Source: Tunturibacter psychrotolerans (GTDB lineage Bacteria; Acidobacteriota; Terriglobia; Terriglobales; Acidobacteriaceae). Taken from it: a stretch of DNA of 64,000 nt. Shown here piece after piece: positions 16,722-25,000 of the stretch; position 1 is the stretch's first letter, and every line of letters starts with the position of its first letter. Below the pieces are notes generated by a model, which worked only from the letters and a program-made list of their open reading frames with translations, searched no databases and was not told the DNA's origin. Both the position numbers and the translations under genes were made by a program. The stretch is from NCBI RefSeq assembly GCF_040359615.1, contig NZ_CP132942.1, forward strand, positions 4,464,001 to 4,528,000, in the 5' to 3' direction.

Positions 16722-18356
16722 TTATTCGGGCACAATGGGGCCATCGTACCGTACCTCCAGTAAAGTGCAGTCGTCCTCAGCTGGGTTTGGAGCTCGAAAG
16801 TTTTCAACATGTTCGAGAATCGAATCCACATCCTCAAAATGAGAAACAGCTATCAGTCCCGAATCGCCGAATTGTTCGCCGAACCTATTCTCTGCCTCAG
16901 TAATTCCGTCGGTAGCCAGAAGAAGACGTTCCCCTGGACGCAAAGCGACGTGACCGGAGATGTAATTCGCGTCTGCGATGAGCCCAACAACAAGACTGCT
17001 TGTTTCCAAACGCCGCACTTCCCCACCAAGAATTGCAACAGGCTGGATCGTGCCGCAGTTCAGGTATTCGACCGAGCCGTCCGGAAACAACCTAACCAAA
17101 ATCATCGTTGCGTATTTGCCAGTTTTGCGGCTGCACAGAAACTGGTTCACCAGAGATGCTATCTCAGGAAGAGTGAAGCCCGCGAGCAGTTGAGAGTGAA
17201 TAATTCCTTGCATCGTAGCCGCCACGATGGCGGCAGAAACTCCTTTGCCAGATACATCTGCAACGACAGCGCAAATGCTGTCGCTAAGAGCGACAGCGTC
17301 ATAGAAATCTCCCCCGATGGCAAGACAAGGGACGCTCTTTGCCCGCAGCGTCGCATACGGGATGCTTGGCAACGCAATAGACATGAGCTCACTATGGATC
17401 TTGGCTGCCACGGCAAGCTCTTCCCGTGCCTGCCGCGCATTTGATTCCGCCTCTACAAGTAGAGCATTATGCAAGAGTGCTGACGCCTCTGTTGCCAGAG
17501 TGTCGAGCAAGTGGTGGTCAATCTCACTCAGTTCTCCGAGCCTGATTCGGCTGTCGAGATACAGCAAACCAAGCAACTGGGCAGGTTCTTCCTCTGAGGC
17601 TCGGGTTCTCAATGGAATGCTGTAAATGCTGCGTATTTTATTAGTCATTATGCTCGACCATTCCGATGCTTCTTTATCGGCCAATGTGTCGCTGATCGAG
17701 AACTTCGACTCACTCTCGATTGCTATTTCCATAGCCCTACGTGAGACAGTCGAATCTTCCTCCACCGCGTTTCCGTGGACGTCAAGCCCCTGCGCCAAGT
17801 GCAGCCCCCCCACCTCCTGAAGAAAGACAAACCCTCGTTCCAGTCCCGTAAGCTGCAATGCCAAATGGAGAAACGCGCCGAGAATGTCTCCAATCGCGCC
17901 TCCCTCGTTGAGTTGCCTCGCCGCGCGTAAGAGCCAGTTCAACTTGTCCATTTCACGGACAGCTGGGCGCAGTTCGTCAGGGAAGGCTTTTAGTTCGCTA
18001 AGCGAAGAAAGCAGATGAACGGCTGAGGACCGTGAAGTGGAGGTGGTTTTACCATCTTCTCGAAGGTGAAACCTCAAATGTGGCCCTTTGAGGGAACCCA
18101 TCTGAAGTACGTCCCCAAACCGCAGCATTGACTTCTCAACGCGTACCGAATTCACAAATGTTCCGTGCGTGCTGTTCCGATCAACGACGGTATAGTCATT
18201 GCCGTCTTGGACTACTAACGCGTGCCGACGTGAAACCCAGGGATCGTCGAGCACGATGTCTTCAGACGGCGAACGGCCAATAGACGTTGAATTGCGATTG
18301 AGAGAAAAACTGTGATGTCCCTTGGCGTCGGAGTAACTAAGCACGACATTGCGCAT
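16722..18356 (-). CDS. FHA-GAF-SpoIIE (PP2C) phosphatase
   Basis: A 544-residue signalling protein with three domains. An FHA domain (residues ~1-100) has the phosphothreonine-binding pattern SIGRSPSEDIVLDD, VSRRHA and NSTHGTFVN. A GAF-like sensor region (~150-300) includes LERGFVFLQEVGGL and IYSIPLRTRA. A SpoIIE/PP2C phosphatase (~320-540) has GGDFYDA, VADVSGKGVSAA, LLATDGITEAEN and EDDCTLLEV. A coiled-coil-like linker joins the last two. The FHA domain suggests recruitment to a phosphorylated kinase; a Ser/Thr kinase is encoded 1.3 kb away on the same strand. The start is ATG 18356, with a weak AGGA 11 bases before it. Confidence 0.9.
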   Translation of the reverse strand: MRNVVLSYSDAKGHHSFSLNRNSTSIGRSPSEDIVLDDPWVSRRHALVVQDGNDYTVVDRNSTHGTFVNSVRVEKSMLRFGDVLQMGSLKGPHLRFHLREDGKTTSTSRSSAVHLLSSLSELKAFPDELRPAVREMDKLNWLLRAARQLNEGGAIGDILGAFLHLALQLTGLERGFVFLQEVGGLHLAQGLDVHGNAVEEDSTVSRRAMEIAIESESKFSISDTLADKEASEWSSIMTNKIRSIYSIPLRTRASEEEPAQLLGLLYLDSRIRLGELSEIDHHLLDTLATEASALLHNALLVEAESNARQAREELAVAAKIHSELMSIALPSIPYATLRAKSVPCLAIGGDFYDAVALSDSICAVVADVSGKGVSAAIVAATMQGIIHSQLLAGFTLPEIASLVNQFLCSRKTGKYATMILVRLFPDGSVEYLNCGTIQPVAILGGEVRRLETSSLVVGLIADANYISGHVALRPGERLLLATDGITEAENRFGEQFGDSGLIAVSHFEDVDSILEHVENFRAPNPAEDDCTLLEVRYDGPIVPE

Positions 18357-18774
18357 AATCGAACGATTCCTGTTAGCGAAGGTAGACTCGATTTTGAACA
18401 GATACGCTTCAACGAAATGCTGCGAGTTTGCCCTCGGGAGGGACGTCCCCCCACGCTTCGCTCAATCTATCGAGTTAGTCTCTATTGCACTAACCTGGTT
18501 GATTCAGAATACCGAATCACGGCTATGATACATCGCTGAAACAAAACGCGTAGCACTTCTACCGTCAATCCTCACCTCGCACCTTGATGAGGCCTGCCAC
18601 TGCTCTTTTGCAAAGATCAGTACTTGATCACAAGTAATTGTCATAATAGGGCTTAGTTTGACCGGAACGGCACAAAGGCAAGAACTCCCCCTGGACCATC
18701 GGATCAAGCAAAAAACGAGCAGAGCGAAATAGCCTATTCTTCATAGATGACAGTAGAAAGAGAGGTTAACTTCA
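18357..18774. promoter_or_regulatory. Divergent intergenic region with inverted repeat
   Basis: This 418-base region separates the divergent phosphatase and haem-sensor genes. It contains TACTTG-ATCA-CAAGTA at 18621-18636, a 6-bp inverted repeat, and a looser GATTC/GAATC repeat at about 18500-18517. Either could be an operator. No gene is seen. Confidence 0.4.
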
Positions 18775-19650
18775 TTGAAGCTATTGGCGAAGTTCAATAT
18801 TTTGCTGATCTTGCTATTTGGTGTCGGATTGCTTTTCGTATCGCGACTTTCGCGCGGGTTTCTTGAAGAAAACGCACGCGAACAGACCTTGCAACAGGCG
18901 AAGCTGATGCTTTCCAGCGCGCGGTCAACCCGGGATTATACGGAGCAGGAGTTGGATCCTCTACTTGAAACGACACCTGAAAGTACGAAACGTTTCCTCC
19001 CCCAGAGCATTCCATTCTACGCGGCAACCGTGACGTTCAACCATCTACGCAAAGACTATCCGGATTACACCTACAAAGAGGCGGCTCTGAACCCTACGAA
19101 TCCCAGGGACAGAGCAGACCAGTGGGAGGCCGACATCATTGACTATTTCAGAAATCATCCAGACAAGAAGCAGTTGGTTGGCGAACGGCAAACGGCCACG
19201 GGCACATCAATCTCACTATCACAACCGATCACCACAAATAAGAGCTGTCTGGTGTGCCACGGGTCTGCTGCGACAGCGCCTCCGACCGAAATTCTCACCT
19301 ACGGCAGCGCAAATGGATTTGGATGGACGCTAAACGAAATCATCGGGGCTCAGATTGTTTCAGTGCCTACGGCGGTAGCCGAAGGAATTGCCTCTCGCCT
19401 TTATCACACGCTGCTGATCTATATATCTGCAACATTCCTTGCTACCTTAGCAGTCATCGATTTGGGACTTTACTTCATCGTCATTCGACCCGTGCGACGA
19501 CTTGCGGCAATTGCCGATCTGATCAGCAACGGAGATCTCGACCAACCTGAATTCACCTATAAGGGAAAAGACGAGATCGCTGAGGTCACCGCCTCGTTCA
19601 ACCGGATGTACGTAAGCCTCAAGAAGGCAATACAGATGCTCGACAGGTAG
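18775..19650 (+). CDS. Haem-c sensor protein (DUF3365/Tll0287-like) with HAMP domain
   Basis: A 291-residue membrane sensor. Membrane span 1 is at ~5-24, then comes a periplasmic domain of ~185 residues containing one c-type haem motif, CLVCH (158-162). It matches the Tll0287-like/DUF3365 redox sensor fold, for example the FNHLRKDYPDYTYKEAALNP block. Span 2 is at ~211-237 and a HAMP domain (RPVRRLAAIADLISNGDL ... EIAEVTASFNRM) follows to the end. There is no kinase, cyclase or MCP output domain after HAMP, so it probably signals through a partner. TTG is the start, supported by AGAGAGG 8-9 bases upstream. The kinase gene converges 6 bases after its stop. Confidence 0.88.
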   Translation: MKLLAKFNILLILLFGVGLLFVSRLSRGFLEENAREQTLQQAKLMLSSARSTRDYTEQELDPLLETTPESTKRFLPQSIPFYAATVTFNHLRKDYPDYTYKEAALNPTNPRDRADQWEADIIDYFRNHPDKKQLVGERQTATGTSISLSQPITTNKSCLVCHGSAATAPPTEILTYGSANGFGWTLNEIIGAQIVSVPTAVAEGIASRLYHTLLIYISATFLATLAVIDLGLYFIVIRPVRRLAAIADLISNGDLDQPEFTYKGKDEIAEVTASFNRMYVSLKKAIQMLDR

Positions 19651-19656
19651 AAATTG

Positions 19657-20781
19657 CTAGTTGGAGGCGGAGGATTTTCGTCGAGTGGCGAGAAAGGTCT
19701 TGCGCCTTTCCTCCGTGCCAATCTCCGCCGCAACCGTCTCATAGAGATCGTCCAGGGTCAGCGCCTTTTTTGCGGCGCGACTGACCACAATCTTCGCTAT
19801 CGGACCGACGTGATATGCCAAATCGCGGATTATCGCCTCAAGCACGGTCGCATCGAAGACGGTCTTCTCAGGCCTGCTTGAAACGAAGGCCGCCTCAGCA
19901 TATTCCGGGTGACCATTACGCACTCGATCGGGCTGGGCGGAGATCACCAACGTCGTCGTCTCGCCGGACCGAAGTGTACCTAGGGCACCTAGAAACTCTT
20001 TTGCGGTCTGGAAGCGATCTGCCGGGGATTTCGCCAGCGACTTCAACACAATCTCCGAAAGACGAACAGGAAGGTCGGAGTTGATTGTGGTCGGATTAAT
20101 AGGCTCGGACTTCAAATGCCCGTTGGCTATGGAGTACTCACTAGGACCGTCGAACGGAAGGCGTCCTGTGACCAACTGATAAAGGGTTACTCCAACCGAA
20201 TAGACATCGGACCGTGCATCAATTTGCTCTCCCAACACTTGCTCGGGCGACATGTAATGCAGCGAGCCTAAAATCGTGCCTGTTCGCGTAAACTCACGGC
20301 CAAGCGCCGGGATGGCTAGCCCAAAATCCAACAGCTTAACCTGGTCGTTGCTCCCAATCATGATGTTCGACGGCTTCACATCACGGTGAATGATTTTACG
20401 CTCATGTGCGTAGGCTAAGCCGGCGAGAACCTGTTGGATGTAGTTGAGGCTTGTCCCTAACATTAGTTGCCTTGCATTGAGTTTTGCGCCAAGCGTCAGG
20501 CCCTCAACGAACTCCATGATCATGATCAGTTCGCCCTCGTGACGGAAGGCGGTGTGGAGCGCTGTAATATTCGGGTGATGAAGACTGGCCAATAACTGGA
20601 TCTCGCGAAGAAAGCGTCCAACTATCTCTTCGGTCACAGGCCGGCCTGATGCAAGAATTTTTAGGGCCTCGACCCTGTGCGAAATCGTATGACGCACCCG
20701 ATATACCTGCCCCATACCCCCGACACCTAGGGTGCCTGTCACTTCATAGTCGCCGATTTGATCCCCAACTGTGATGGACAT
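19657..20781 (-). CDS. Hanks-type Ser/Thr protein kinase
   Basis: A 374-residue cytoplasmic kinase without a transmembrane helix. The glycine loop LGVGGMGQVY is at 18-27, the ATP lysine in VEALKIL is K41, the catalytic loop HRDVKPSN has D134 and DFG has D152. The activation loop is TRTGTILGSLHYMSPEQ, with several candidate phosphothreonines that an FHA domain could read. After the kinase domain (~residue 270) there is a C-terminal helical module (VLEAIIRDLAYHVGPIAKIV ... LYETVAAEIG) that recurs at the end of many bacterial kinases and cyclases. Its role is not known to me. The neighbouring FHA-SpoIIE phosphatase and haem sensor suggest a reversible phosphorylation circuit. Confidence 0.93.
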   Translation of the reverse strand: MSITVGDQIGDYEVTGTLGVGGMGQVYRVRHTISHRVEALKILASGRPVTEEIVGRFLREIQLLASLHHPNITALHTAFRHEGELIMIMEFVEGLTLGAKLNARQLMLGTSLNYIQQVLAGLAYAHERKIIHRDVKPSNIMIGSNDQVKLLDFGLAIPALGREFTRTGTILGSLHYMSPEQVLGEQIDARSDVYSVGVTLYQLVTGRLPFDGPSEYSIANGHLKSEPINPTTINSDLPVRLSEIVLKSLAKSPADRFQTAKEFLGALGTLRSGETTTLVISAQPDRVRNGHPEYAEAAFVSSRPEKTVFDATVLEAIIRDLAYHVGPIAKIVVSRAAKKALTLDDLYETVAAEIGTEERRKTFLATRRKSSASN

Positions 20782-20848
20782 GGCCTAGATATCCATTCTA
20801 CTTGGTATCTACGCGCTCATCCCGGTCATCTGGCAGACGCAGGATGCG

Positions 20849-21637
20849 TCAAAGTGGGCTTCCAACCAACTGTAGAATTCGGCTGACAGCCTCGTCAGCT
20901 TCGGGGCGGCGCCCAAAGTAACATTTGGCGCCCCCGACTGCAAGTTGGAAGGCTGCAACCATATTTGGAGATTCCGACAAAATGTGAGGCGTGTTACGCA
21001 AGAGAATCAGAAGCGCCTCGCTTTGACAGACTACCGTGACACTCCAGGTGTTTTCAGGTAAGTATTCAAGCGACAGAATCCAGCCAATTGGCACTGGGCT
21101 GTCCCCTGTGTGGGCATTGCACTCCGCTGGAAGCCACGGAGATTGTTCAGGCGAGCCATTACGGAGGAGCAAAGGCCGTGGGTATGGGTGTACGCGTCCC
21201 GCTGAATCGATCAGCGCGTACTCATCAGAAAAGTAAGTAGCACCTCGCCGCAACAGTTCGGCCACAAGCGACGATTTTCCTGCATGAGTGATGCCCGGAA
21301 GCAGCAACGCCTGTTCCCCCAACAGGACTGCACCTGCATGCACTGCGTGGAGCTCCGTCAGGCGTCGAATGACAACATCATCGAGCGCCCTTATAAGATC
21401 GGGCACCAAAATGTTCGCCTGGGCAGCAGATGACACCATAACGCCGTCAACGGACAACTGAAATTGATTCGCAACTCTGTCTATTTGGATGAAGATGTCA
21501 GCTTTGCAAGTGGCATTAGCTCTTCTCGGAAACGATGGGAAGACATAGCGTTCCAGGACCGTGTAGGTCTCAAGGCAATCCGCTGCTACACGAACGTCGC
21601 AGTCGAAGGCGCGCATTTCGAAAGCGTAGATGGGCAT
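20849..21637 (-). CDS. HprK-like serine kinase family protein
   Basis: A 262-residue protein with a P-loop GITHAGKSS (115-123), a following helix LVAELLRRGATYFSDE and acidic YALID. This matches the C-terminal domain of HPr kinase/phosphorylase and the shorter HprK-related kinases. In other bacteria HprK-related kinases occur with PqqD-domain proteins and nucleotidyltransferases in exopolysaccharide or peptide-modification loci; all three occur together here. The target is unknown; the PqqD protein upstream on the same strand is the obvious candidate. ATG 21637 has no good ribosome-binding site. There is a 157-base gap to the upstream PqqD gene. Confidence 0.78.
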   Translation of the reverse strand: MPIYAFEMRAFDCDVRVAADCLETYTVLERYVFPSFPRRANATCKADIFIQIDRVANQFQLSVDGVMVSSAAQANILVPDLIRALDDVVIRRLTELHAVHAGAVLLGEQALLLPGITHAGKSSLVAELLRRGATYFSDEYALIDSAGRVHPYPRPLLLRNGSPEQSPWLPAECNAHTGDSPVPIGWILSLEYLPENTWSVTVVCQSEALLILLRNTPHILSESPNMVAAFQLAVGGAKCYFGRRPEADEAVSRILQLVGSPL

Positions 21638-21794
21638 ATCTATTAATCAGTCATGCCGCCGACATTACTCCAATCCCGAGTAACTATCCGCCCCGCGTAA
21701 CCGCTGGGCACGCGGCCTGATATCCGGGGCACGACCCCGAGTAGTTCGCATCGGCGGAGGCGCTGGGAATATGTTCAATTGTCTCGCACGCCTT

Positions 21795-22253
21795 CTATGG
21801 TTTGCAATCGCGTCTTATACTCGCACAGGGTTTTGGCTTTGGCTTTGGCTTTGGGTCGCCCCTTTGGCCACCAGACGATGCTACTTTGGCGAATGCTCGC
21901 TGTTCCCCGATAGATAATGACACGACGAGCGGTAGGGCGATGGAACTCATCGCTGTGATGAATTGGCGTCTGGATGACTCTGAAGGCGTTCCCGATGTTT
22001 TGACCAGTTTCTTATCATGCAGTTGCCGAATTGCCTCTTCCGCAAGCTCTTCGCTTATCCCAGGGTCGAAGGATCGCTGCATATTTTCCGCCACTTTAGC
22101 GAGTGTTGTCGGGTCGCTACAAGCATCCCATGCTGCGCCGGCCGTCGAGTTCAATGCGAAAACCGACTCGTTTTCCGCATCTACAATAACGGTTGAACCG
22201 TCGGGTAGCCTATTTATAACCAAAGCATCTGAATTGGTACGCTCAATTTGCAT
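21795..22253 (-). CDS. PqqD-domain protein with internal Tat-like segment and Lys-Pro repeat tail
   Basis: A 152-residue protein. Residues 1-86 form a PqqD-like winged-helix domain (RRE, RiPP recognition element), with FALNSTAGAAWDACSDPTT and EEAIRQLHDKKLV. It is followed by an internal twin-arginine motif SSRRQFITAM (93-102), a hydrophobic stretch to ~115 and an AFA-like cleavage region at 120-122. The tail then reads GQRGDPKPKPKPKPCASIRR with DCKP at the end. There are two cysteines (143 and 150). PqqD domains normally bind precursor peptides for modification enzymes; here the domain appears fused to its own exported tail. AGAGAGGT sits 5 bases before the ATG. It is divergent from the nucleotidyltransferase and upstream of the HprK-like kinase. 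Function is unknown. Confidence 0.78.
   Translation of the reverse strand: MQIERTNSDALVINRLPDGSTVIVDAENESVFALNSTAGAAWDACSDPTTLAKVAENMQRSFDPGISEELAEEAIRQLHDKKLVKTSGTPSESSRRQFITAMSSIALPLVVSLSIGEQRAFAKVASSGGQRGDPKPKPKPKPCASIRRDCKP
21828..21854 (-). repeat. Short coding repeat, Pro-Lys dipeptides
   Basis: A 6-base unit encoding Lys-Pro is repeated four times within the tail of the PqqD-domain protein (residues 134-142). It could expand or contract by slippage, changing tail length. Confidence 0.7.
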
Positions 22254-22606
22254 ATTGACCTCTCTTTTTGGGTCAGCAAGTAGGGTCTATCGTATATCCC
22301 TTCCATTTGTCAGGAGAATACGAGAGTTTGCCCGTTCTGCAACAAATATCTTTAGTAACAACTTTTTTTCTCAGGCCTCTAAGTGGTGAACCAAGTGCAG
22401 TAACCGTGCTGCATCTCGGTAACCAAAATGCAAGTTATAGAAATCAGGCATTCTGATCAGAACTCCACAGGGAACACGCAGGAGTTTGCATCGGAAAGAG
22501 GAAGTCCGATACTCCTCCAGAACATTTGATCACGGTAACGCTTCGTTCCATTCAAGGATGTAAATCGCAACATATTGCGATGTGTCTTACCTAAGCGGAG
22601 GAATTG
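22254..22606 (+). promoter_or_regulatory. Divergent region with mutually exclusive hairpins
   Basis: This 353-base region lies between the PqqD gene (-) and the nucleotidyltransferase gene (+). AACTCC (22461-22466) can pair with GGAGTT (22481-22486). The same GGAGT can instead pair with ACTCC (22511-22515), extended by ATCGGA (22490-22495) with TCCGAT (22505-22510). This layout could be a regulated leader. No gene is seen. Confidence 0.4.
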
Positions 22607-23746
22607 ATGCAAGCAGATCGCGAGTCGTGCGAATTATTGCTTGCCGTGGCGCGGTCGACCGATGCAGAACAAATCCATCGCCTTGCTGCTAATGTCGACG
22701 ACTGGGACTCGCTCCTTGAACTGGCGGAGGAGCATCGCGTTTTGACGATGCTCTTTTTGCGGCTTGCGGACATGGGTCCGGCAATTCCGCAGTTCGTCTG
22801 GAACCGTGCGCAAACCGAGTATGAAACGAATATGTTCAACAGTTTGGCGAATGCAGTGGAATTGATCGCTGTGATTAAAGCACTCGAAGACAAGATGATT
22901 CCTGCCATTCCGTTCAAGGGGGTTGTGCTTGGGGCGTCTATCTACCATGATCTAACGACGCGTCCTGCCGGTGATTTGGATTTGCTCATCCATTACAGGG
23001 ACCTTGTGCGGGCCACAACTGTTGTCTTGGAAAGAGGATATGAGCTAGAAACTCCAGTGAACGCGGACGGAACGCCAGCCCAATTGGGTTATTACGAATA
23101 CCATTTCGAACGCAAGACGGACGGAAGGGTGCTAGAGCTTCGATGGAGACTTGAGCTTACTGTACCAAGGTTTAAGCGCGATCTTGGTATGGATTGGGTG
23201 TGGCCAAGGCGACGAACTACGATGCTAGCAGGGGCGGAAGTTCCGGGTATGAGTCCCGAGATCACTTTGCTGATGCTATGCATGCATGGGAGCAAGCATA
23301 TGTGGTCGCGACTTATTTGGATCTGCGATGTCGCGCAACTACTGACTTCGTTTCCTGGCCTTGATTGGAAAGAGGTCACTTCTGACGCTCAAGAGGCGGG
23401 GTTATGCCGAACGCTCGCTTTGGGCATACTGCTTGCGTATCGAGTGGCGGCCGCCCCAGTCCCTCAAACTATCCTTCGTCGTTGTGAAGGGGACACGACC
23501 GCGCGTTTCCTCGCGCAACATATTCAGGAGAATTTGTTTGATGCTCCAGGAAGCACACCACCGGGCCCGATTCCTTACAGCATCCAGTTGCTCGACTTCC
23601 GCGATCGGGTTGGGTTTTTCTTGTCAACTAGCCTCCTACGACCAAATGAGAGAGATCGGGCAGCATTCCCTCTACCAAAATCGCTCCATGCCCTCTACTA
23701 TTTGATACGACCCATCCGCGTATTCTTGGACAGATCGGCAAGATGA
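22607..23746 (+). CDS. Nucleotidyltransferase family protein (NTP_transf_5-like)
   Basis: A 379-residue protein of the uncharacterised nucleotidyltransferase family. The catalytic-type motif is IPFKGVVLGASIYHDL followed by RPAGDLDLLI at ~120-130, with the two aspartates expected to bind metal. A long helical C-terminal region follows, with the HGSKHMWSRLIWICDVAQLL stretch typical of this family. These genes recur beside HprK-like kinases and PqqD proteins, as here. Substrate is unknown; transfer of a nucleotide to a small molecule or peptide is possible. ATG 22607 is preferred over TTG 22604 because GGAGG at 22597-22601 is better spaced. It ends just before the exopolysaccharide locus. Confidence 0.78.
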   Translation: MQADRESCELLLAVARSTDAEQIHRLAANVDDWDSLLELAEEHRVLTMLFLRLADMGPAIPQFVWNRAQTEYETNMFNSLANAVELIAVIKALEDKMIPAIPFKGVVLGASIYHDLTTRPAGDLDLLIHYRDLVRATTVVLERGYELETPVNADGTPAQLGYYEYHFERKTDGRVLELRWRLELTVPRFKRDLGMDWVWPRRRTTMLAGAEVPGMSPEITLLMLCMHGSKHMWSRLIWICDVAQLLTSFPGLDWKEVTSDAQEAGLCRTLALGILLAYRVAAAPVPQTILRRCEGDTTARFLAQHIQENLFDAPGSTPPGPIPYSIQLLDFRDRVGFFLSTSLLRPNERDRAAFPLPKSLHALYYLIRPIRVFLDRSAR

Positions 23747-24265
23747 GGATCGATCAGCATTCGGTGTCTGAGGAGTGGAGGCGCTGATTCTTGTCCGTCT
23801 TGGTGAAAATGTATTTCGTGCGACCCCACTTCCGGTTCGTGCGCGAAATCATTCTGCAAAGATTTCAACAACTCTAAATTGATCCACTTCCTTTACCTCA
23901 AGCCTTTGCCCCCAAACCCGCCCTCATGGGAAGAGGTTGAACCACAGAATGATCCTCTACAAGTGGACGCGAATGGAAAAGGGAGTGCAAATTATTGTTT
24001 ACATGGGTATGCAAGACCCTGCAGCCGAGCGGACAAATCGGGTCGTTTCCATGCCGCTAATTGTCCCCTAACCCCACAATAACTGCTGTGAAGCGAATTC
24101 TTGCCCTCGACCGCATTTTGGCCATCATCGTGCTGCAACTCTCAATGTTCCAGTTAGCGTTCGAACTCTGAGCCATGCATTAAAAGTCACGATGTGGCCC
24201 ACAGGGCGGAGCTACGTGTGACTGAATGCAGGAATACGGCTCCATCAAAGGAGAAGTGAAGTAAC
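23747..24265. other. 519-base leader region before the exopolysaccharide locus
   Basis: No convincing gene is seen here. It should contain the main promoter of the exopolysaccharide operon. Its 3' third carries the conserved ops-like element listed separately. A 67-codon frame at 23879-24082 has no ribosome-binding site and no recognisable composition. Confidence 0.5.
24158..24223 (+). promoter_or_regulatory. JUMPStart/ops-like element, copy 1
   Basis: This element shares three blocks with copy 2 at 31347: CGTTCGAACTC (24158-24168), GCCATGCATTAAAA (24172-24185) and a 22-base identical core (24193-24214) containing GTGGCCCACAGGGCGGAGC. The end GGCGGAGCTACGTG resembles the enterobacterial ops sequence GGCGGTAGCGTG. 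It ends about 50 bases before the NusG-family gene. GTG-GCC-CAC or GCCC-ACA-GGGC could form a small hairpin. The function is inferred from the duplication, position and similarity. Confidence 0.6.
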
Positions 24266-24895
24266 TTGCTTACCTCCCAAATCATTGACGCCGGAACACG
24301 CGAAACCCAAGACTGGTGGGCGGTTTACACCCGTCACCAGCACGAGAAGACGGTAGCCGAAATACTGTCGGCCAAGGATTTTGAGGTGTTCTTACCGCTC
24401 TATGAGTCGATACGGCTCTGGAAAGACAGAAGCAAGAAGCTTACCCTACCGCTATTTCCCTGCTATGTATTCGTGCGGGGGGGACTAAATCGCCGATTGC
24501 AAGTTGTTACGACTCCTGGCGTGCACATGATTCTGTTCCACGGCGAAAACGTCGCGATGATCCCCGGAGTCGAAGTAGAAACGATTCGAAAGGCAGTTGA
24601 AGGACCCTTTCGTGTTGAACCGCATCCGTTCCTGAAATGTGGCGAGCGGGTTCGAGTCATCCGCGGTTCACTTCAAGGCGTCGAAGGCGTTCTGGTCCGC
24701 AAAAAGAATTTGTATCGTCTGATTCTTTCTGTGGACATGATGGCGAAGTCTGTGGCGGTCGAAATTGACGCTACTGATGTGGAGCCAGCGCCAGCACTGA
24801 GCTCGAATGGCTTAGGTCTGGGTCACCAATTTGTGGGAACCGGAAGATCTGGTGAATCCCCACTTCATGGTGACCGGCAAATATTTAGTGTTTGA
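24266..24895 (+). CDS. NusG-family transcription antiterminator (UpxY/RfaH/LoaP-like)
   Basis: A 209-residue specialised NusG paralogue. The NGN domain spans ~16-110 (WWAVYTRHQHEKTVAEIL ... FEVFLPLYES ... LPLFPCYVFVRG) and a KOW-type domain spans ~120-175 (GERVRVIRGSLQGVEGVLVR). Such proteins ride with RNA polymerase and prevent premature termination in long polysaccharide operons. A C-terminal tail of ~30 residues has low complexity. It is the first gene of a locus of nearly 40 kb, as is usual for UpxY-type regulators. The start is TTG 24266, with AAAGGAG 12 bases upstream; there is no alternative in-frame ATG. The conserved element just upstream is a candidate recruitment site. Confidence 0.9.
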   Translation: MLTSQIIDAGTRETQDWWAVYTRHQHEKTVAEILSAKDFEVFLPLYESIRLWKDRSKKLTLPLFPCYVFVRGGLNRRLQVVTTPGVHMILFHGENVAMIPGVEVETIRKAVEGPFRVEPHPFLKCGERVRVIRGSLQGVEGVLVRKKNLYRLILSVDMMAKSVAVEIDATDVEPAPALSSNGLGLGHQFVGTGRSGESPLHGDRQIFSV

Positions 24896-25000
24896 GAAGA
24901 GCGAACGGGCTCGGAAGCGAGCGGCCGGATTTCTGCCATGTCCCGATAGAAATGTATCAGACAGAGCGCAACTCCTCCGCCAACCCCGACAGGAGTCGTT

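Noticed and set aside
21828..21854. CRISPR or tandem-repeat array
   Set aside because: It is a 6-base coding repeat for Lys-Pro inside a gene, with no spacers.
22461..22515. Cyclic di-GMP (GEMM) riboswitch
   Set aside because: ACAGGGAACACGCA is vaguely reminiscent, but the conserved GEMM core and tetraloop receptor arrangement are not present.
20849..23746. Lasso-peptide gene cluster
   Set aside because: A PqqD domain, HprK-like kinase and nucleotidyltransferase recall some lasso clusters, but no leader peptidase is present and the cyclase-like protein lies over 20 kb away in a different block.
23879..24082. 67-codon frame before the NusG-like gene
   Set aside because: TTG start without ribosome-binding site and no recognisable composition or motif.
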